From Croceibacterium sp. (GTDB lineage: Bacteria > Pseudomonadota > Alphaproteobacteria > Sphingomonadales > Sphingomonadaceae), in NCBI GenBank assembly GCA_025450635.1, contig JANWHA010000019.1, positions 1-35,619 of the forward strand: a stretch of 35,619 nt of DNA, written 5' to 3'. Position 1 is the stretch's first letter, and every line of letters starts with the position of its first letter. Below, piece after piece: positions 6,922-16,355 of the stretch. The notes under the pieces are model-generated. The model saw nothing but the letters and a program-made list of their open reading frames with translations, was not told the origin of the DNA and did not search any database. Made by a program: the position numbers and the translations under genes.

Positions 6922-7848
6922 ATGAACGACCTTTCGTCTGCTCCAAGGCCGCAACGCCAGCGCAAGCCCGACTGGATTCGCGTCAAGGCGCCGGTCAGCA
7001 AGGGCTACCAGCAGACGCGGGCGCTGATGCGCGAACTCAGCCTCAACACCGTATGCGAGGAAGCCGCCTGCCCGAATATCGGCGAGTGCTGGACCAAGAA
7101 GCATGCCACGGTGATGATCCTCGGCGACGTGTGCACCCGCGCCTGCGCCTTCTGCAACGTCAAGACCGGGATGCCACGCGTGGTCGATCCGTTCGAGCCG
7201 GGGCACGTCGCCACCGCCGCGGCGCGCCTGGGTTTGGAGCACATCGTCGTCACCTCGGTGGATCGCGATGACTTGCCGGACGGGGGGGCAGGGCAGTTCG
7301 TCAAGGTCATCGAAGCGCTGCGGCGCGAGACGCCCGCAACCACAATCGAGATTCTCACGCCCGACTTTCGCGGCAAGATGCGGCCGGCGGTCGAGGCGAT
7401 CGTCGCCGCCGGGCCCGACGTCTACAACCACAACCTCGAAACCGTTCCCCGGCTCTATCCCACCATTCGCCCGGGGGCGCGCTACTACGCCTCGCTGCGG
7501 CTGCTCGAGGAAGTGAAAGCGCACAATCCCGCGATGTTCACCAAGTCGGGCGTGATGCTCGGCCTTGGCGAAGCGCGGCTCGAAGTGCACCAGGTGATGG
7601 ACGACATGCGCAGCGCGGACGTCGATTTCCTGACTATGGGGCAATACCTGCAGCCGACCCCGAAGCATGCGCGGGTCGAGGAGTTCGTCAGCCCGAAAGC
7701 CTTCGATGCCTACGGCGCCATCGCCCGCGCCAAGGGCTTCCTCCAGGTTGCCTCGAGCCCGCTAACCCGCTCGAGCTATCATGCGGGCGAGGACTTCGCG
7801 CTGATGAAAGCCGCGCGCGAAGCTCGGCTGGCGCAACGGCAGGCCTGA
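6922..7848 (+). CDS. lipA: Lipoyl synthase
   Basis: A radical-SAM enzyme that inserts two sulfurs into octanoyl groups on carrier domains such as the 2-oxoacid dehydrogenase E2 subunits and GcvH. From the chosen start ([13 protein letters not shown] at 6922) it has 308 aa, a usual length. The auxiliary cluster motif [12 protein letters not shown] (Cys about 45, 50, 56) and the radical-SAM motif CTRACAFC (71, 75, 78) are both intact. The C-terminal RSSYHAGE region supplies the conserved RSSY motif. The track's 6856 start adds an unlikely Arg/Pro-rich leader; ATG at 6904 is an alternative. The stop overlaps the next start (TGATG). The lipoylated complexes also need Lpd, and this window's lpd copy is interrupted. 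Confidence 0.96.
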   Translation: MNDLSSAPRPQRQRKPDWIRVKAPVSKGYQQTRALMRELSLNTVCEEAACPNIGECWTKKHATVMILGDVCTRACAFCNVKTGMPRVVDPFEPGHVATAAARLGLEHIVVTSVDRDDLPDGGAGQFVKVIEALRRETPATTIEILTPDFRGKMRPAVEAIVAAGPDVYNHNLETVPRLYPTIRPGARYYASLRLLEEVKAHNPAMFTKSGVMLGLGEARLEVHQVMDDMRSADVDFLTMGQYLQPTPKHARVEEFVSPKAFDAYGAIARAKGFLQVASSPLTRSSYHAGEDFALMKAAREARLAQRQA

Positions 7849-8309
7849 TGCCCGGCATCCGCGAAACCCGGCGGCTGCCCTTCAGCTGCGACGAGATGTT
7901 CGACCTGGTGGCCGATGTCGCGCGGTATGCGGAGTTCCTGCCGTGGGTGGTGGCCACACGGGTCCGCTCCAACAGCGAGACCGAAATGGTCGCCGATATG
8001 CTGGTCGGCTTCAAGTCACTGCGCGAGAAGTTTACGTCGCGCGTGGTGAAAGAGCGGCCGCGGCGAATCGAAGTGATCTATGTGGACGGTCCGCTCAAGG
8101 ACCTCGACAATGTCTGGGAATTCGAGCCGCTGCCGGACGGCGGCTGCGAAGTTCATTTCTGCGTCGACTTCGCCTTCAAGAACATGGTCTTCCAGGCGCT
8201 TGCCGGGCAATATTTCGACCGCGCGTTCCGCAAGATGGTGGCGGCGTTCGAGGCCCGCGCGGAACAGCTCTACGGCAAAAGAAGCTCGAGCGCGCAGAGC
8301 GTCGCCTGA
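7848..8309 (+). CDS. COQ10/RatA-like START-domain protein
   Basis: A 153-aa single-domain polyketide cyclase/START-like fold. The opening RETRRLPFSCDEMFDLVADVARYAEFLPW and the end FKNMVFQALAGQYFDRAFRKMVAAFEARAEQLYG match the COQ10/RatA family. COQ10 members bind ubiquinone and support respiration; E. coli RatA was described as inhibiting 70S assembly. Sequence alone does not decide, but a quinone chaperone is the usual reading in alphaproteobacteria. The ATG overlaps the lipA stop (TGATG), so the two are translationally coupled. The last 40 bases overlap the end of the convergent pncC gene. Confidence 0.9.
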   Translation: MPGIRETRRLPFSCDEMFDLVADVARYAEFLPWVVATRVRSNSETEMVADMLVGFKSLREKFTSRVVKERPRRIEVIYVDGPLKDLDNVWEFEPLPDGGCEVHFCVDFAFKNMVFQALAGQYFDRAFRKMVAAFEARAEQLYGKRSSSAQSVA

Positions 8310-8767
8310 CGCCGTACCTCCGAGCGGTCGCTAGCCTCGAATACCTTCGATTCCGCCTCGCGTTCCTCGGCGTAACGCACGGCCCGGGCGAACACGACGG
8401 TGCCGACGGGCTTTTGCTCGCTGCCGCCTTCGGGACCGGCGATGCCGCTTATTGCCACTGCTACGTCGGCTTCGCTGTGCTGCAGCGCGCCCTGCGCCAT
8501 GGCGTAGACGCAGGCGATCGACACCGCACCGAACGCATCGATGACGTCGCCGGCGACGCCGAGCATTTCCTTCTTCGCCTCGTTTGAATAGGTCACGAAG
8601 GATCGATCGAGCACCGCCGACGAGCCGGCGATCTCGGTCAGGGCGGCGGCGACGAGACCGCCGGTGCAGCTTTCGGCAAGCGCGATCTTGCGGCCGATGG
8701 CGCGGTTTTCCTCCACAACGCGGCGGGCCAGGTCGATAATCTCCTCTGGCAGGAGAAACTGGCTCAT
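8270..8767 (-). CDS. pncC: CinA C-terminal domain family, nicotinamide-nucleotide amidase
   Basis: A stand-alone 165-aa CinA C-terminal domain, which hydrolyses nicotinamide mononucleotide to nicotinic acid mononucleotide in NAD recycling. Diagnostic segments are LAESCTGGLVAAALTEIAGSS near residue 30, VTYSNEAKKEMLGV, and AVAISGIAGPEGGSEQKPVGTVVFA. The start (MSQFLLPEE, ATG at 8767) overlaps the stop of the upstream exported-protein gene as ATGA. The track's longer 292-aa frame is a shadow of that gene. The N-terminal MoCo-binding-like half of full CinA is absent, as in many alphaproteobacteria. The end overlaps the COQ10-like gene tail to tail. Confidence 0.93.
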   Translation of the reverse strand: MSQFLLPEEIIDLARRVVEENRAIGRKIALAESCTGGLVAAALTEIAGSSAVLDRSFVTYSNEAKKEMLGVAGDVIDAFGAVSIACVYAMAQGALQHSEADVAVAISGIAGPEGGSEQKPVGTVVFARAVRYAEEREAESKVFEASDRSEVRRQATLCALELLLP

Positions 8768-9306
8768 GGCCGCGCCGAATGGCTCTCCAGGCTGGCCACC
8801 AGCTTGTCGCTCGCAGAAGCGAAATCGAACAATACACTCAGGATCGTGCCGGCCTGTTGCGGCTCCAGGGGAGCAACCGCTTCCATCAAGCGCTCGACGT
8901 TGCGGCACGAACCCGGATGGATTTTGAGCGCGACCTCCTGCTGAATCAGGGCGTCGGCCAGTGGGCGGATGGCGTTGTCGGGCAGGGTGCTGAAGCTCTT
9001 CAGCTGGTCGCCCGCCTTGCCGGCCGCGAACTTGAACAGGGCCGCGCGCGCTTGCGGCCAGACGGCATTCTGCTGCGCGGCATAGCGCTGCGAGAGCGCG
9101 TCGCCGCGCATGGCGAGGAATCCGTTGGGCGAAAGACGGCCCGCGCACGTCTGCCTGGTCGCCGAGATCAAGTCGGGCACGGAGTACACCGCAAGCGCGG
9201 CAGCTTCGTCGCCGGACATGTCGGGCAGCTTCGGCGCGGCCTGGGCGGCAGCGCCAAGCGTCAGCGTCACGGTCGCTGCAACGGCGAAAAGGACGTTAAG
9301 CTTCAT
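8764..9306 (-). CDS. Exported protein of unknown function
   Basis: A 180-aa protein. Residues 1-23 ([23 protein letters not shown]) form a clear signal peptide with an AQA-A cleavage site. The mature part is mostly helical and Ala-rich, with two Cys (ATRQTCAGRL, about residue 54, and HPGSCRNVERLM, about residue 134) that could form a disulfide. I recognise no domain. It sits between ispDF and pncC with ATGA overlaps at both ends, so all three should be one transcript. A periplasmic location is inferred from the signal alone. Confidence 0.85.
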   Translation of the reverse strand: MKLNVLFAVAATVTLTLGAAAQAAPKLPDMSGDEAAALAVYSVPDLISATRQTCAGRLSPNGFLAMRGDALSQRYAAQQNAVWPQARAALFKFAAGKAGDQLKSFSTLPDNAIRPLADALIQQEVALKIHPGSCRNVERLMEAVAPLEPQQAGTILSVLFDFASASDKLVASLESHSARP

Positions 9307-10457
9307 GTCTCGTGTTCCTCCCGGGAAACCAGTGTCGCCACGGCCTGGGCGGCAATGCCTTCGCCGCGGCCGGTGAAGCCGAGTCGCTCGGTTGTCGTCG
9401 CCTTGACGCTGACCTGCGACAAGTCAACGCCGAGAAGTGTCGCCAGCTTGCCCCGCATCGCATCTCGGTGCGGCGCAATCTTCGGCGCTTCGCAGATCAA
9501 GGTTACGTCCACGTTGCCGACCCGGTATCCGGCCTTATCGGCCAATTCGACTGCATGGGCGATGAATTTCTCTGACGACGCGTTCTTCCAGCGCGGATCG
9601 CTCGGCGGAAAGTGCTCGCCGATGTCGCCTTGGGCGCAAGCGCCGAGGATCGCATCGACCACGGCGTGCAAGCCGACGTCGGCGTCGCTGTGGCCGGCAA
9701 GCCCTTTGTCATGCTGGATCTGGACTCCGCACAGCCATAGCTCCTCGTCTTTGGCGAAGCGGTGAACGTCGAAGCCGGTGCCAATGCGGACCATCGCCGC
9801 GCCGGTGCGGAAATCGGCGGCGAAGGTCAACTTGCGCAAGCGCTCGTCGCCTTCGACCAGCGCCACCTCGAGTCCCGCAGCCAGCGCCACTTGGGCGTCG
9901 TCGCCGGCGGTCGCATCGCCGTGCCACGCTCGGTGAGCCGCCAGAATGTCCTGGTAGCGAAAGGCTTGCGGCGTCTGCACGCGGCGCAGGGCGTCTCGAT
10001 CCGCCGCTCCCGCCATGAGAGCCCCGCCAGCGACGGCAATGCTGTCGATCACCGGGAGCACGGGAATGGCACCTCGGCGCTCGCCGAGCGCCGCCAGGAG
10101 CCGCTCAATGACTTCCGGAGGCAGATCGGGCCGGGCCGCATCGTGGATCAGCACGGAGACGGCCGCCACGTCGGCGAGTGCTTCGAGCGCCGCGCGCACC
10201 GACTGCTGGCGCGTTGCCCCGCCGGTGACGAGACGCACACCTTCGAGCGCCGCCAGTGCGGCGCGCGCGGGATCCTCCGCACCCGGAGGAATTGCGACCA
10301 CGATCGGGCGCGCACCGAGCCGGGCGAAGACTTCGGCCGAGTGCCGCACCAGCGGCTTGCCACGCCACATGGCGAATTGCTTGGGAACGTCGCCGCCCGC
10401 GCGCAAACCCTTGCCCGCGGCGACGATCACGGCGGCGAATGGGGGCAGGGAGGCCAT
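9303..10457 (-). CDS. ispDF: Bifunctional IspD/IspF of the MEP isoprenoid pathway
   Basis: A 384-aa fusion. Residues about 1-215 are IspD, which makes CDP-methylerythritol ([39 protein letters not shown]). Residues about 220-384 are IspF, which forms methylerythritol cyclodiphosphate ([67 protein letters not shown]). The metal ligands Asp and His of DVH and the later His are present. The start is [10 protein letters not shown] (ATG at 10457); the track's N-terminal 33 residues run through the dusB promoter. Fusion is common in alphaproteobacteria. It diverges from dusB and leads a minus operon with the exported protein and pncC. Confidence 0.96.
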   Translation of the reverse strand: MASLPPFAAVIVAAGKGLRAGGDVPKQFAMWRGKPLVRHSAEVFARLGARPIVVAIPPGAEDPARAALAALEGVRLVTGGATRQQSVRAALEALADVAAVSVLIHDAARPDLPPEVIERLLAALGERRGAIPVLPVIDSIAVAGGALMAGAADRDALRRVQTPQAFRYQDILAAHRAWHGDATAGDDAQVALAAGLEVALVEGDERLRKLTFAADFRTGAAMVRIGTGFDVHRFAKDEELWLCGVQIQHDKGLAGHSDADVGLHAVVDAILGACAQGDIGEHFPPSDPRWKNASSEKFIAHAVELADKAGYRVGNVDVTLICEAPKIAPHRDAMRGKLATLLGVDLSQVSVKATTTERLGFTGRGEGIAAQAVATLVSREEHET

Positions 10458-10497
10458 GGGCCGCGCGGCTAGCCGCTTGCGCGGGACCGGGCAATCC

Positions 10498-10527
10498 ACT
10501 ATGCGCTGCCCAAATTTTAGGCATAGT
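10498..10527. promoter_or_regulatory. Inverted repeat in the ispDF/dusB divergent region
   Basis: ACTATGC (10498-10504) and GCATAGT (10521-10527) are perfect complements 16 bases apart, around an A/T-rich AAATTTTAG. This is the only AT-rich segment between the two divergent genes, so it probably contains the promoters. No regulator can be named. Confidence 0.45.
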
Positions 10528-10534
10528 TCACCCA

Positions 10535-11551
10535 ATGTCCCAGCTTCCCGCCCCACCGGCGCTCCGGCCGATCATGATCGGCGACGTGCGGATCGACTGC
10601 CCGGTCATCCTCGCGCCGATGACCGGCGTGACCGACCGGCCGTTCCGCACGCTCGTGCGCCGCTATGGCTCGGGGCTCAACGTCACCGAGATGATCGCCA
10701 GCGAAGCTGCCATTCGCGAGACGCGCCAGAGTGTGCAGAAGGCGGCTTGGGCGCCGATCGAGGACCCGGTGTCGATGCAGCTTGTCGGCTGCGATCCGAG
10801 TTCGATGGCCGAGGCCGCCAAGCTGCAGGAAGGCAACGGCGCGGCGATCATCGACATCAATTTCGGCTGCCCTGTCCGCAAGGTCGTCGGCCAATACGCC
10901 GGCAGCGCGCTGATGCGCGAGGTGCCGCTGGCCATCAGGCTGATGGAAGCGACGGTGAAGGCCGTGTCGGTACCGGTGACGGTCAAGATGCGCATGGGCT
11001 GGGACCACGACAGCCTCAACGCGCCCGAGCTGGCGCGGATTGCCGAAGACCTGGGTGTGAGGATGGTCACCGTTCACGGCCGCACGCGCAACCAGATGTA
11101 CAAGGGCGCGGCGGACTGGGCGTTCATCCGCAAGGTCAAGGAAGCGGTATCGATCCCGGTAATCGTCAATGGCGACATCTGCGGCATCGAAGACGCGGCC
11201 ACGGCGCTCGAACAGTCGGGCGCGGACGGCGTGATGATCGGCCGCGGCGCCTACGGCAAGCCGTGGTTCCTGGCCCAGGTAATGCATTGGTGGCGTACCG
11301 GTGAGGAGTTGCCAACTCCTGACTTTAATGAACAGTATCAGGTTCTTGTTGAACATTATTCAGCCATGCTCGAGCATTACGGTCGCGAGACCGGAGTCAA
11401 GATCGCGCGCAAGCACCTCGGCTGGTACACGAAGGGGCTGCCGGGCTCGGCGGAATTCCGGAATCATGTCAACTTCATTGACGATGCAGACCGGGTCCTT
11501 GGTGAACTCGAGCGGTTCTACGAGCCGTTCCTGCGACGCCGGGCCGCGTGA
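10535..11551 (+). CDS. dusB: tRNA-dihydrouridine synthase DusB
   Basis: A 338-aa FMN enzyme that reduces uridines in the tRNA D-loop. The motifs are [13 protein letters not shown] (flavin site, about 26-38), [11 protein letters not shown] with the catalytic Cys near 112, [26 protein letters not shown] and IVNGDICG. The start is [12 protein letters not shown] (ATG at 10535). It was once called NifR3 because in alphaproteobacteria it heads the ntrBC operon, as here. Its GTGA overlap with ntrB couples the two. Codons about 255-280 (bases 11300-11370) are strikingly A/T-rich and include the inverted repeat AGGAGTT-GCC-AACTCCT, unlike the rest of the gene. Confidence 0.96.
   Translation: MSQLPAPPALRPIMIGDVRIDCPVILAPMTGVTDRPFRTLVRRYGSGLNVTEMIASEAAIRETRQSVQKAAWAPIEDPVSMQLVGCDPSSMAEAAKLQEGNGAAIIDINFGCPVRKVVGQYAGSALMREVPLAIRLMEATVKAVSVPVTVKMRMGWDHDSLNAPELARIAEDLGVRMVTVHGRTRNQMYKGAADWAFIRKVKEAVSIPVIVNGDICGIEDAATALEQSGADGVMIGRGAYGKPWFLAQVMHWWRTGEELPTPDFNEQYQVLVEHYSAMLEHYGRETGVKIARKHLGWYTKGLPGSAEFRNHVNFIDDADRVLGELERFYEPFLRRRAA
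11303..11319 (+). repeat. Inverted repeat within dusB
   Basis: AGGAGTT-GCC-AACTCCT is a perfect 7-bp-arm hairpin at the start of a low-GC island in dusB, about 230 bases before ntrB. It may be an mRNA structure or part of an internal promoter. Confidence 0.4.
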
Positions 11552-12633
11552 TCGACGACGCGGGGGAGGGAGCCGCACCCTCCGCGGCCGCGCAGATAGC
11601 CGAGCTGACTTTCGCCTTGCTGTTGCTCGATGAGACGTCAACGGTCCGCGAAGTCAATCAGGCCGCCGAAGATCTGTTTGGAGCCGGCGCCCGGCGCATG
11701 GTGGGGCAGACCCTGCGGGACCTGCTGTCTTTCGGCGACGATTTGATTGCCGAGCGCATCGCCGAACCCGATGCGCAATTGACCGCCCGCGGCGTGCCGG
11801 TGCGCTTCGGCGAGCGCGACACGCGTGTGAACGTTACCGTCTCCTCGCTCGGTTCACACCCGGGCTGGCGGGTCCTCACGTTTTCCGACTCCGGTCAGGG
11901 CGAGCGCTTCGGTGACGACGAGCGCGGCTCGTCGTTGCGGGGGCCGGCGATCCTTGCGCACGAGATCAAGAATCCGCTCTCGGCCATCCGCGGCGCGGCC
12001 CAGTTGCTCGCGCGGCGGGCCGGCGACGGGGAAAAGCGGCTGACCAACCTGATCGCCGACGAAGTCGACCGAATTGCGCAATTGATCGACAGGATGCAGC
12101 GGCTGGGCCGCGAAGATCCTGACCCCGTCGCCCCGATCAATCTTCACCAAGCTATCCGCCGAGCGTGCCAGACCGTATTCGCGGCCGCGGATGCCGGCGT
12201 GGCGCTGCGCGAGGAATTCGACCCGTCGCTGCCGCCGGTGCTCGGCAACGAAGGTGCGTTGGTGCAAGTGCTGATCAACCTGATCGCTAACGCCCGCGAT
12301 GCTGCTCTCGCCAGTCGATCGCCGACGGTCACATTGCGCACGCGGTTCGTGAGCGGCCTCGTGCTCAACGTCATGCGCCTGGGCCGACCGGTGAAGCTGC
12401 CGATCGAAGTTCAGGTCACCGACAACGGCCCAGGCATCGATCCTGCGCTGGCCGACCACATCTTCGAACCGTTCGTCACCAGCAAGCCGCGCGGGCAGGG
12501 CCTGGGCCTTGCCCTGGTCAGCAAGGTGGTGCGCGACATGAACGGCCGCATCACCCATGAGCGCGACGAGGCCGCGGGGCTTACGCATTTTCGCGTCCAC
12601 CTGCCGATGGCGCGCCAGGAGAAAAGGAAATGA
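11548..12633 (+). CDS. ntrB: Nitrogen regulation sensor histidine kinase NtrB
   Basis: A 361-aa cytosolic kinase/phosphatase that, with PII, sets the phosphorylation of NtrC. It starts at GTG 11548, overlapping the dusB stop (GTGA). Residues about 15-120 are a PAS domain. HisKA carries [21 protein letters not shown], with the phosphorylated His near 136. The ATPase domain has the N box [10 protein letters not shown], the G1 box DNGPGID and the G2 region [12 protein letters not shown]. There is no transmembrane segment. The stop overlaps ntrC (ATGA). The function is assigned from motifs plus the conserved dusB-ntrBC order. Confidence 0.95.
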   Translation: MIDDAGEGAAPSAAAQIAELTFALLLLDETSTVREVNQAAEDLFGAGARRMVGQTLRDLLSFGDDLIAERIAEPDAQLTARGVPVRFGERDTRVNVTVSSLGSHPGWRVLTFSDSGQGERFGDDERGSSLRGPAILAHEIKNPLSAIRGAAQLLARRAGDGEKRLTNLIADEVDRIAQLIDRMQRLGREDPDPVAPINLHQAIRRACQTVFAAADAGVALREEFDPSLPPVLGNEGALVQVLINLIANARDAALASRSPTVTLRTRFVSGLVLNVMRLGRPVKLPIEVQVTDNGPGIDPALADHIFEPFVTSKPRGQGLGLALVSKVVRDMNGRITHERDEAAGLTHFRVHLPMARQEKRK

Positions 12634-14039
12634 GCTGGAGCGCCTTGCTCGTCGAGGATGACGCCGCCATCGCCACCGTGATCACCGCCGCCCTGCATGA
12701 GGAGGGATTCACCGTCGACCGGTGCGATTCCATTGCCGAACGCGACAGGCTGCTGGCGGACGGACACTACGACGTCATGCTGACCGACGTCATCCTGACC
12801 GACGGCGACGGAATTGAAACGCTCGGCACGGTGCAGGCGCTGCGGCCGGAAATGCCGGTGATCATCCTCTCGGCGCAGAACACGCTCGACACCGCGGTCC
12901 GCGCGACTGGGACCGGCGCGTTCGAGTACTTCCCCAAACCGTTCGATCTCGACGAACTGGTCCGCGCCGCGCGCCAGGCGGCCGATCGCGCGGAGCGCGA
13001 GGGGGACAGCGCAGTCGAGCCAGGGCAAGGGCTGCCGATGATCGGCCGCAGCCCGGCGATGCAGGAAGTCTATCGCATGATCAGCCGCGTGGTGCGGAAC
13101 GATCTTACGGTGTTGATCCTCGGCGAAAGCGGCACCGGCAAAGAGCTCGTGGCCGAGGCGATCCACCAGCTCGGCCATCGCCAAGAGGGACCGTTCGTGG
13201 CGTTGAATGCGGCAGCCATTCCGCGTGAGCTGATCGAGAGCGAGTTGTTCGGGCACGAGAAGGGCGCCTTCACCGGCGCGGTCAGCCGCAACATCGGCAA
13301 GTTCGAGCAGGCCAACGGCGGAACGCTGTTCCTCGACGAGATCGGCGACATGCCGGTCGAAGCGCAGACGCGGCTGTTGCGAACGTTGCAATCGGGCCGC
13401 ATCCGCCGCGTCGGCGGACGGGACGAAATCGCCATCGATGTCCGCATTATCGCGGCAACCAACCGCGACCTCGGGCCGATGATCGCGGAGGGCAGCTTCC
13501 GCGAGGACCTGTTCTATCGCCTTAACGTCGTTCCGATCCGCCTGCCGGCGCTGCGCGAACGCGCGGGCGACGTCGAGCCGCTAGCGCACCACTTTCTGCG
13601 TCTGGCGGCGACGGAAGGACTGCCGTCACGGCGTTTGTCCGACACGGCGGCGGACGTGCTGGCGGCGCAGCCCTGGCGCGGCAACGTCCGCGAACTGCGC
13701 AACGTTGTATACCGCGCCGCACTGCTCGCGCGAGACGACGTCATCGATGCCGCCATCATTCGGCAATTGCTTATTGAAAGTCCCGCGTTGGACGACGGTG
13801 CCCGCGCCGATTTCGCGAACGCGCTCAGAGCATGGCTCGGCGAAGCGGCTCCGAAGGAAGGCCAACTCTATCACACGGCGCTAGCCGCCTTCGAGAAGCC
13901 GCTGTTCGAGCATGCGCTGGCCCGCACCGGGGGCAACCAGTTGCGCGCCGCGGCGATGCTCGGCATCAATCGCAACACGCTGCGCAAGCGGCTGAGCGAC
14001 CTCGAAATCGATCCCGAGCGATTTTCCACGACGAGTTGA
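12630..14039 (+). CDS. ntrC: Nitrogen regulation response regulator NtrC
   Basis: A 469-aa sigma-54 activator. The receiver domain (about 1-120) has the acidic pocket VEDD and phospho-Asp in MLTDVIL (near 54), with Lys in FPKPF. The AAA+ domain (about 140-370) has Walker A GESGTGKE, the sigma-54 contact loop GAFTGA, Walker B GGTLFLDEIGD and the arginine-finger region FREDLFYRLNV. The C-terminal Fis-type helix-turn-helix is HALARTGGNQLRAAAMLGINRNTLRKRL. All are intact, so it should activate nitrogen-starvation genes when phosphorylated by NtrB. It overlaps ntrB by ATGA and is followed by a 59-base gap before ntrY. Confidence 0.96.
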   Translation: MSWSALLVEDDAAIATVITAALHEEGFTVDRCDSIAERDRLLADGHYDVMLTDVILTDGDGIETLGTVQALRPEMPVIILSAQNTLDTAVRATGTGAFEYFPKPFDLDELVRAARQAADRAEREGDSAVEPGQGLPMIGRSPAMQEVYRMISRVVRNDLTVLILGESGTGKELVAEAIHQLGHRQEGPFVALNAAAIPRELIESELFGHEKGAFTGAVSRNIGKFEQANGGTLFLDEIGDMPVEAQTRLLRTLQSGRIRRVGGRDEIAIDVRIIAATNRDLGPMIAEGSFREDLFYRLNVVPIRLPALRERAGDVEPLAHHFLRLAATEGLPSRRLSDTAADVLAAQPWRGNVRELRNVVYRAALLARDDVIDAAIIRQLLIESPALDDGARADFANALRAWLGEAAPKEGQLYHTALAAFEKPLFEHALARTGGNQLRAAAMLGINRNTLRKRLSDLEIDPERFSTTS

Positions 14040-14057
14040 CGTCAGGGCGGCGAAAAA

Positions 14058-14098
14058 CCCTTGCAAAAGGGCAACAGGCCCGTTGTAACCTTGCAACG
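14058..14098 (+). promoter_or_regulatory. Hairpins in the ntrC-ntrY gap covering the ntrY start
   Basis: CCCTT-GCAA-AAGGG (14058-14071) forms a small hairpin. CGTTG-TAACCTTG-CAACG (14081-14098) forms a second, ending exactly before the ntrY ATG. TTGCAA occurs twice, 30 bases apart. No Shine-Dalgarno sequence is visible, so structure may limit NtrY translation. Confidence 0.45.
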
Positions 14099-16336
14099 AT
14101 GGCCGAGCCCCCAGCCAGTGAAATCGTGACGGCGTCGCGCAGACGACGCTTCCCGCGTTGGTGGCGGCGGGCGCTGCTGACCTCGCGGCGGATCAACCTG
14201 TTCCTGTGGCTCGAGGTGATCGCCACCGCGGCGCTGGTGGTGATGGTTGCCAGCTCGTACCTCGCGCTGTCCCGCGCGGGCAATCCGGCGGTGCCGCTAC
14301 CGGGCTTCCAGGCAGCCGCGCTGTTGATAGGCACCCTGATTCCTGCGCTCGCGCTGGTGGTGCTGGCAGGCCGACGCATTGCGATCCGCCGCGCCGGCGA
14401 CGCGGGGGCACGGCTTCACGTGAAGCTGGTGTTTTTCTTCTCGCTGGTGGCCGCGGTGCCGACGCTGCTGGTGGCTGTTTTCGCCAGCATCCTGTTCCAG
14501 TCCGGCATCGACTTGTGGTTCTCCAGCCAGTCGCGCGGCATTCTCGAGAACGCCCGTACCCTGGCGCGCGGGTACTACGAACAGACGCAGCGCTCCGTGG
14601 CCGACAACACTTCGGCGATGACGACTGACATTCGCGATTATCTACAACACTATTCGATTAACCGGCCCGACTTCGCCGACGGCTACGTCACGCAGGTCTA
14701 TCAGCGTGAAATGGACCAGAGTGCGCTGTTGCAGGAAACGCCCGACGGCCATCTCAACACTGTCGCCATCGTTCCTATCGTCAACCCGGACAAAGTGCAG
14801 CTTATCAAGCAGGCGGTCAGGACGGCGCTGCCGAAATTGAAGAGCTCCGGCGACCTGGTCATCTCGGCGCGCCAGGACCGGGTCGAGGCCATGGCCGCGA
14901 TCGACGCGAAGTCGGGCCTCTATCTCTATAATGCGCGAAATTCGGACAGACAGGCCATCGAGCAGTGGCAGCGCGCCAAGAATGTTCTTGCCGCCTACGA
15001 CGTGCTGACGACGCGATCGCGCCTGACCCAGTTGCGCTTCAACCTGCTGTTGTTTGCATTCTCACTGGCGCTTGTAGGCCTCGCGGTCTGGTTCGCCCTG
15101 CGCTTCGCCGACCGCCAGGTACGGCCGTTGACTGATCTCGTCACTGCCGCCCGCCGGGTCGGCAGCGGCCTTTACGACATGCGCGTGGAGGGCCGAACAG
15201 GCGCGGACGAAATCGGCCTCCTGAACCGCGCCTTCAACCGCATGACCAGCCAGATCGAGCGGCAGACCACGGCGCTGGTCGCCGCCAACCGCCAGCTCGA
15301 CGAGCGCCGTGCGTTCATCGAAACGGTGCTGCAATCGATCACCGCCGGGATCGTCTCGGTGGATCGCGACGGCGAAGTCCAGCTGATGAACGCCACGGCG
15401 CAGATGCTGCTGCTGGAGAAGACGGGCCCGGCTCCGCTGGGGCTCAAGCTCGACGCCATCGCTCCGGAAATTGCGGCCATGATGAACAGCGGCACAGATC
15501 AGGGGCTGGTGCAGATGAACCGGAAGGGCGAGCTGACTCTGGCCGTGAGGCTGGCGGCCACGGCCAGCGGCTGGGTCATCACCTTCGAGGACATCACCCG
15601 CCAGCTCATCGACCAGCGCCAGGCGGCATGGTCGGATGTCGCCAGGCGTATCGCTCATGAGATCAAGAATCCGCTCACTCCGATTCAGCTCGCGACCGAG
15701 AGGCTCAATCGACGCTACCGCAAGCAGATCCAGCACGACGGCGAGCTTTTCGACGAACTCACCGATACGATCATCCGCCAGGTTGGTGATCTCAGGAAAA
15801 TGGTCGACGAATTCTCCTCGTTCGCGCGCCTGCCGAAACCGGTGTTCCGTCAGGAAGACGCGGTCGACCTCGTGCGCCAGGCGCTGTTCCTGCAGGAGGT
15901 CGCGCGGCCGGATATCGACTTCAGCTTTACGGCGCACGAGGAGTTCCCGCCTATCGCCTGCGACCGGCATCAGTTCGGCCAGGCGATGACCAACGTGCTC
16001 AAGAACGCCGCCGAGGCGATCGAGGCAAGGAAGCGTGAGGCCGAGCCCGATTTTCGCGGGCGCATCGCGGTCGAGGTAAGCGCCGACGAGCGCTACTTCA
16101 CCGTGGCCGTGTCCGACAACGGCGTGGGCCTGCCGAGCCAGGGCGCCGAACGGATCCTGGAACCCTATGTGACGACGCGCGAGAAGGGCACCGGCCTGGG
16201 CCTCCCGATCGTCAAGAAAATCGTCGAGGAGCACGCAGGTGAGATGAGCTTTGCGAGGAATCGAGGGGAAGGGACCACCGTAACGCTGCGCTTCGCGCGC
16301 GACCCGCTGGCCGCGGGGGCCGAGGCGGCCGAATGA
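14099..16336 (+). CDS. ntrY: Membrane sensor histidine kinase NtrY
   Basis: A 745-aa kinase starting at MAEPPASE (ATG 14099). The long frame upstream is a shadow of ntrC. The N-terminus has three hydrophobic helices (about 30-130), then an extracytoplasmic region (about 145-300) and another helix near 315. A HAMP linker (FADRQVRPLTDLVTAARRVGSG), a PAS region (FIETVLQSITAGIVSVDRDG), HisKA with [18 protein letters not shown] (His near 519) and a HATPase with NVLKNAAEAI, DNGVGLPS and EKGTGLGLPI follow. NtrY with NtrX is linked to nitrogen, redox and envelope signalling in alphaproteobacteria. The gene continues the dusB-ntrBC operon. Confidence 0.95.
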   Translation: MAEPPASEIVTASRRRRFPRWWRRALLTSRRINLFLWLEVIATAALVVMVASSYLALSRAGNPAVPLPGFQAAALLIGTLIPALALVVLAGRRIAIRRAGDAGARLHVKLVFFFSLVAAVPTLLVAVFASILFQSGIDLWFSSQSRGILENARTLARGYYEQTQRSVADNTSAMTTDIRDYLQHYSINRPDFADGYVTQVYQREMDQSALLQETPDGHLNTVAIVPIVNPDKVQLIKQAVRTALPKLKSSGDLVISARQDRVEAMAAIDAKSGLYLYNARNSDRQAIEQWQRAKNVLAAYDVLTTRSRLTQLRFNLLLFAFSLALVGLAVWFALRFADRQVRPLTDLVTAARRVGSGLYDMRVEGRTGADEIGLLNRAFNRMTSQIERQTTALVAANRQLDERRAFIETVLQSITAGIVSVDRDGEVQLMNATAQMLLLEKTGPAPLGLKLDAIAPEIAAMMNSGTDQGLVQMNRKGELTLAVRLAATASGWVITFEDITRQLIDQRQAAWSDVARRIAHEIKNPLTPIQLATERLNRRYRKQIQHDGELFDELTDTIIRQVGDLRKMVDEFSSFARLPKPVFRQEDAVDLVRQALFLQEVARPDIDFSFTAHEEFPPIACDRHQFGQAMTNVLKNAAEAIEARKREAEPDFRGRIAVEVSADERYFTVAVSDNGVGLPSQGAERILEPYVTTREKGTGLGLPIVKKIVEEHAGEMSFARNRGEGTTVTLRFARDPLAAGAEAAE

Positions 16337-16355
16337 AATATACTGGAGATCTTTG

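Noticed and set aside
5477-6925. A 482-aa plus-strand frame
   Set aside because: It is antisense to the NYN and carbonic anhydrase genes, both of which have full catalytic motifs.
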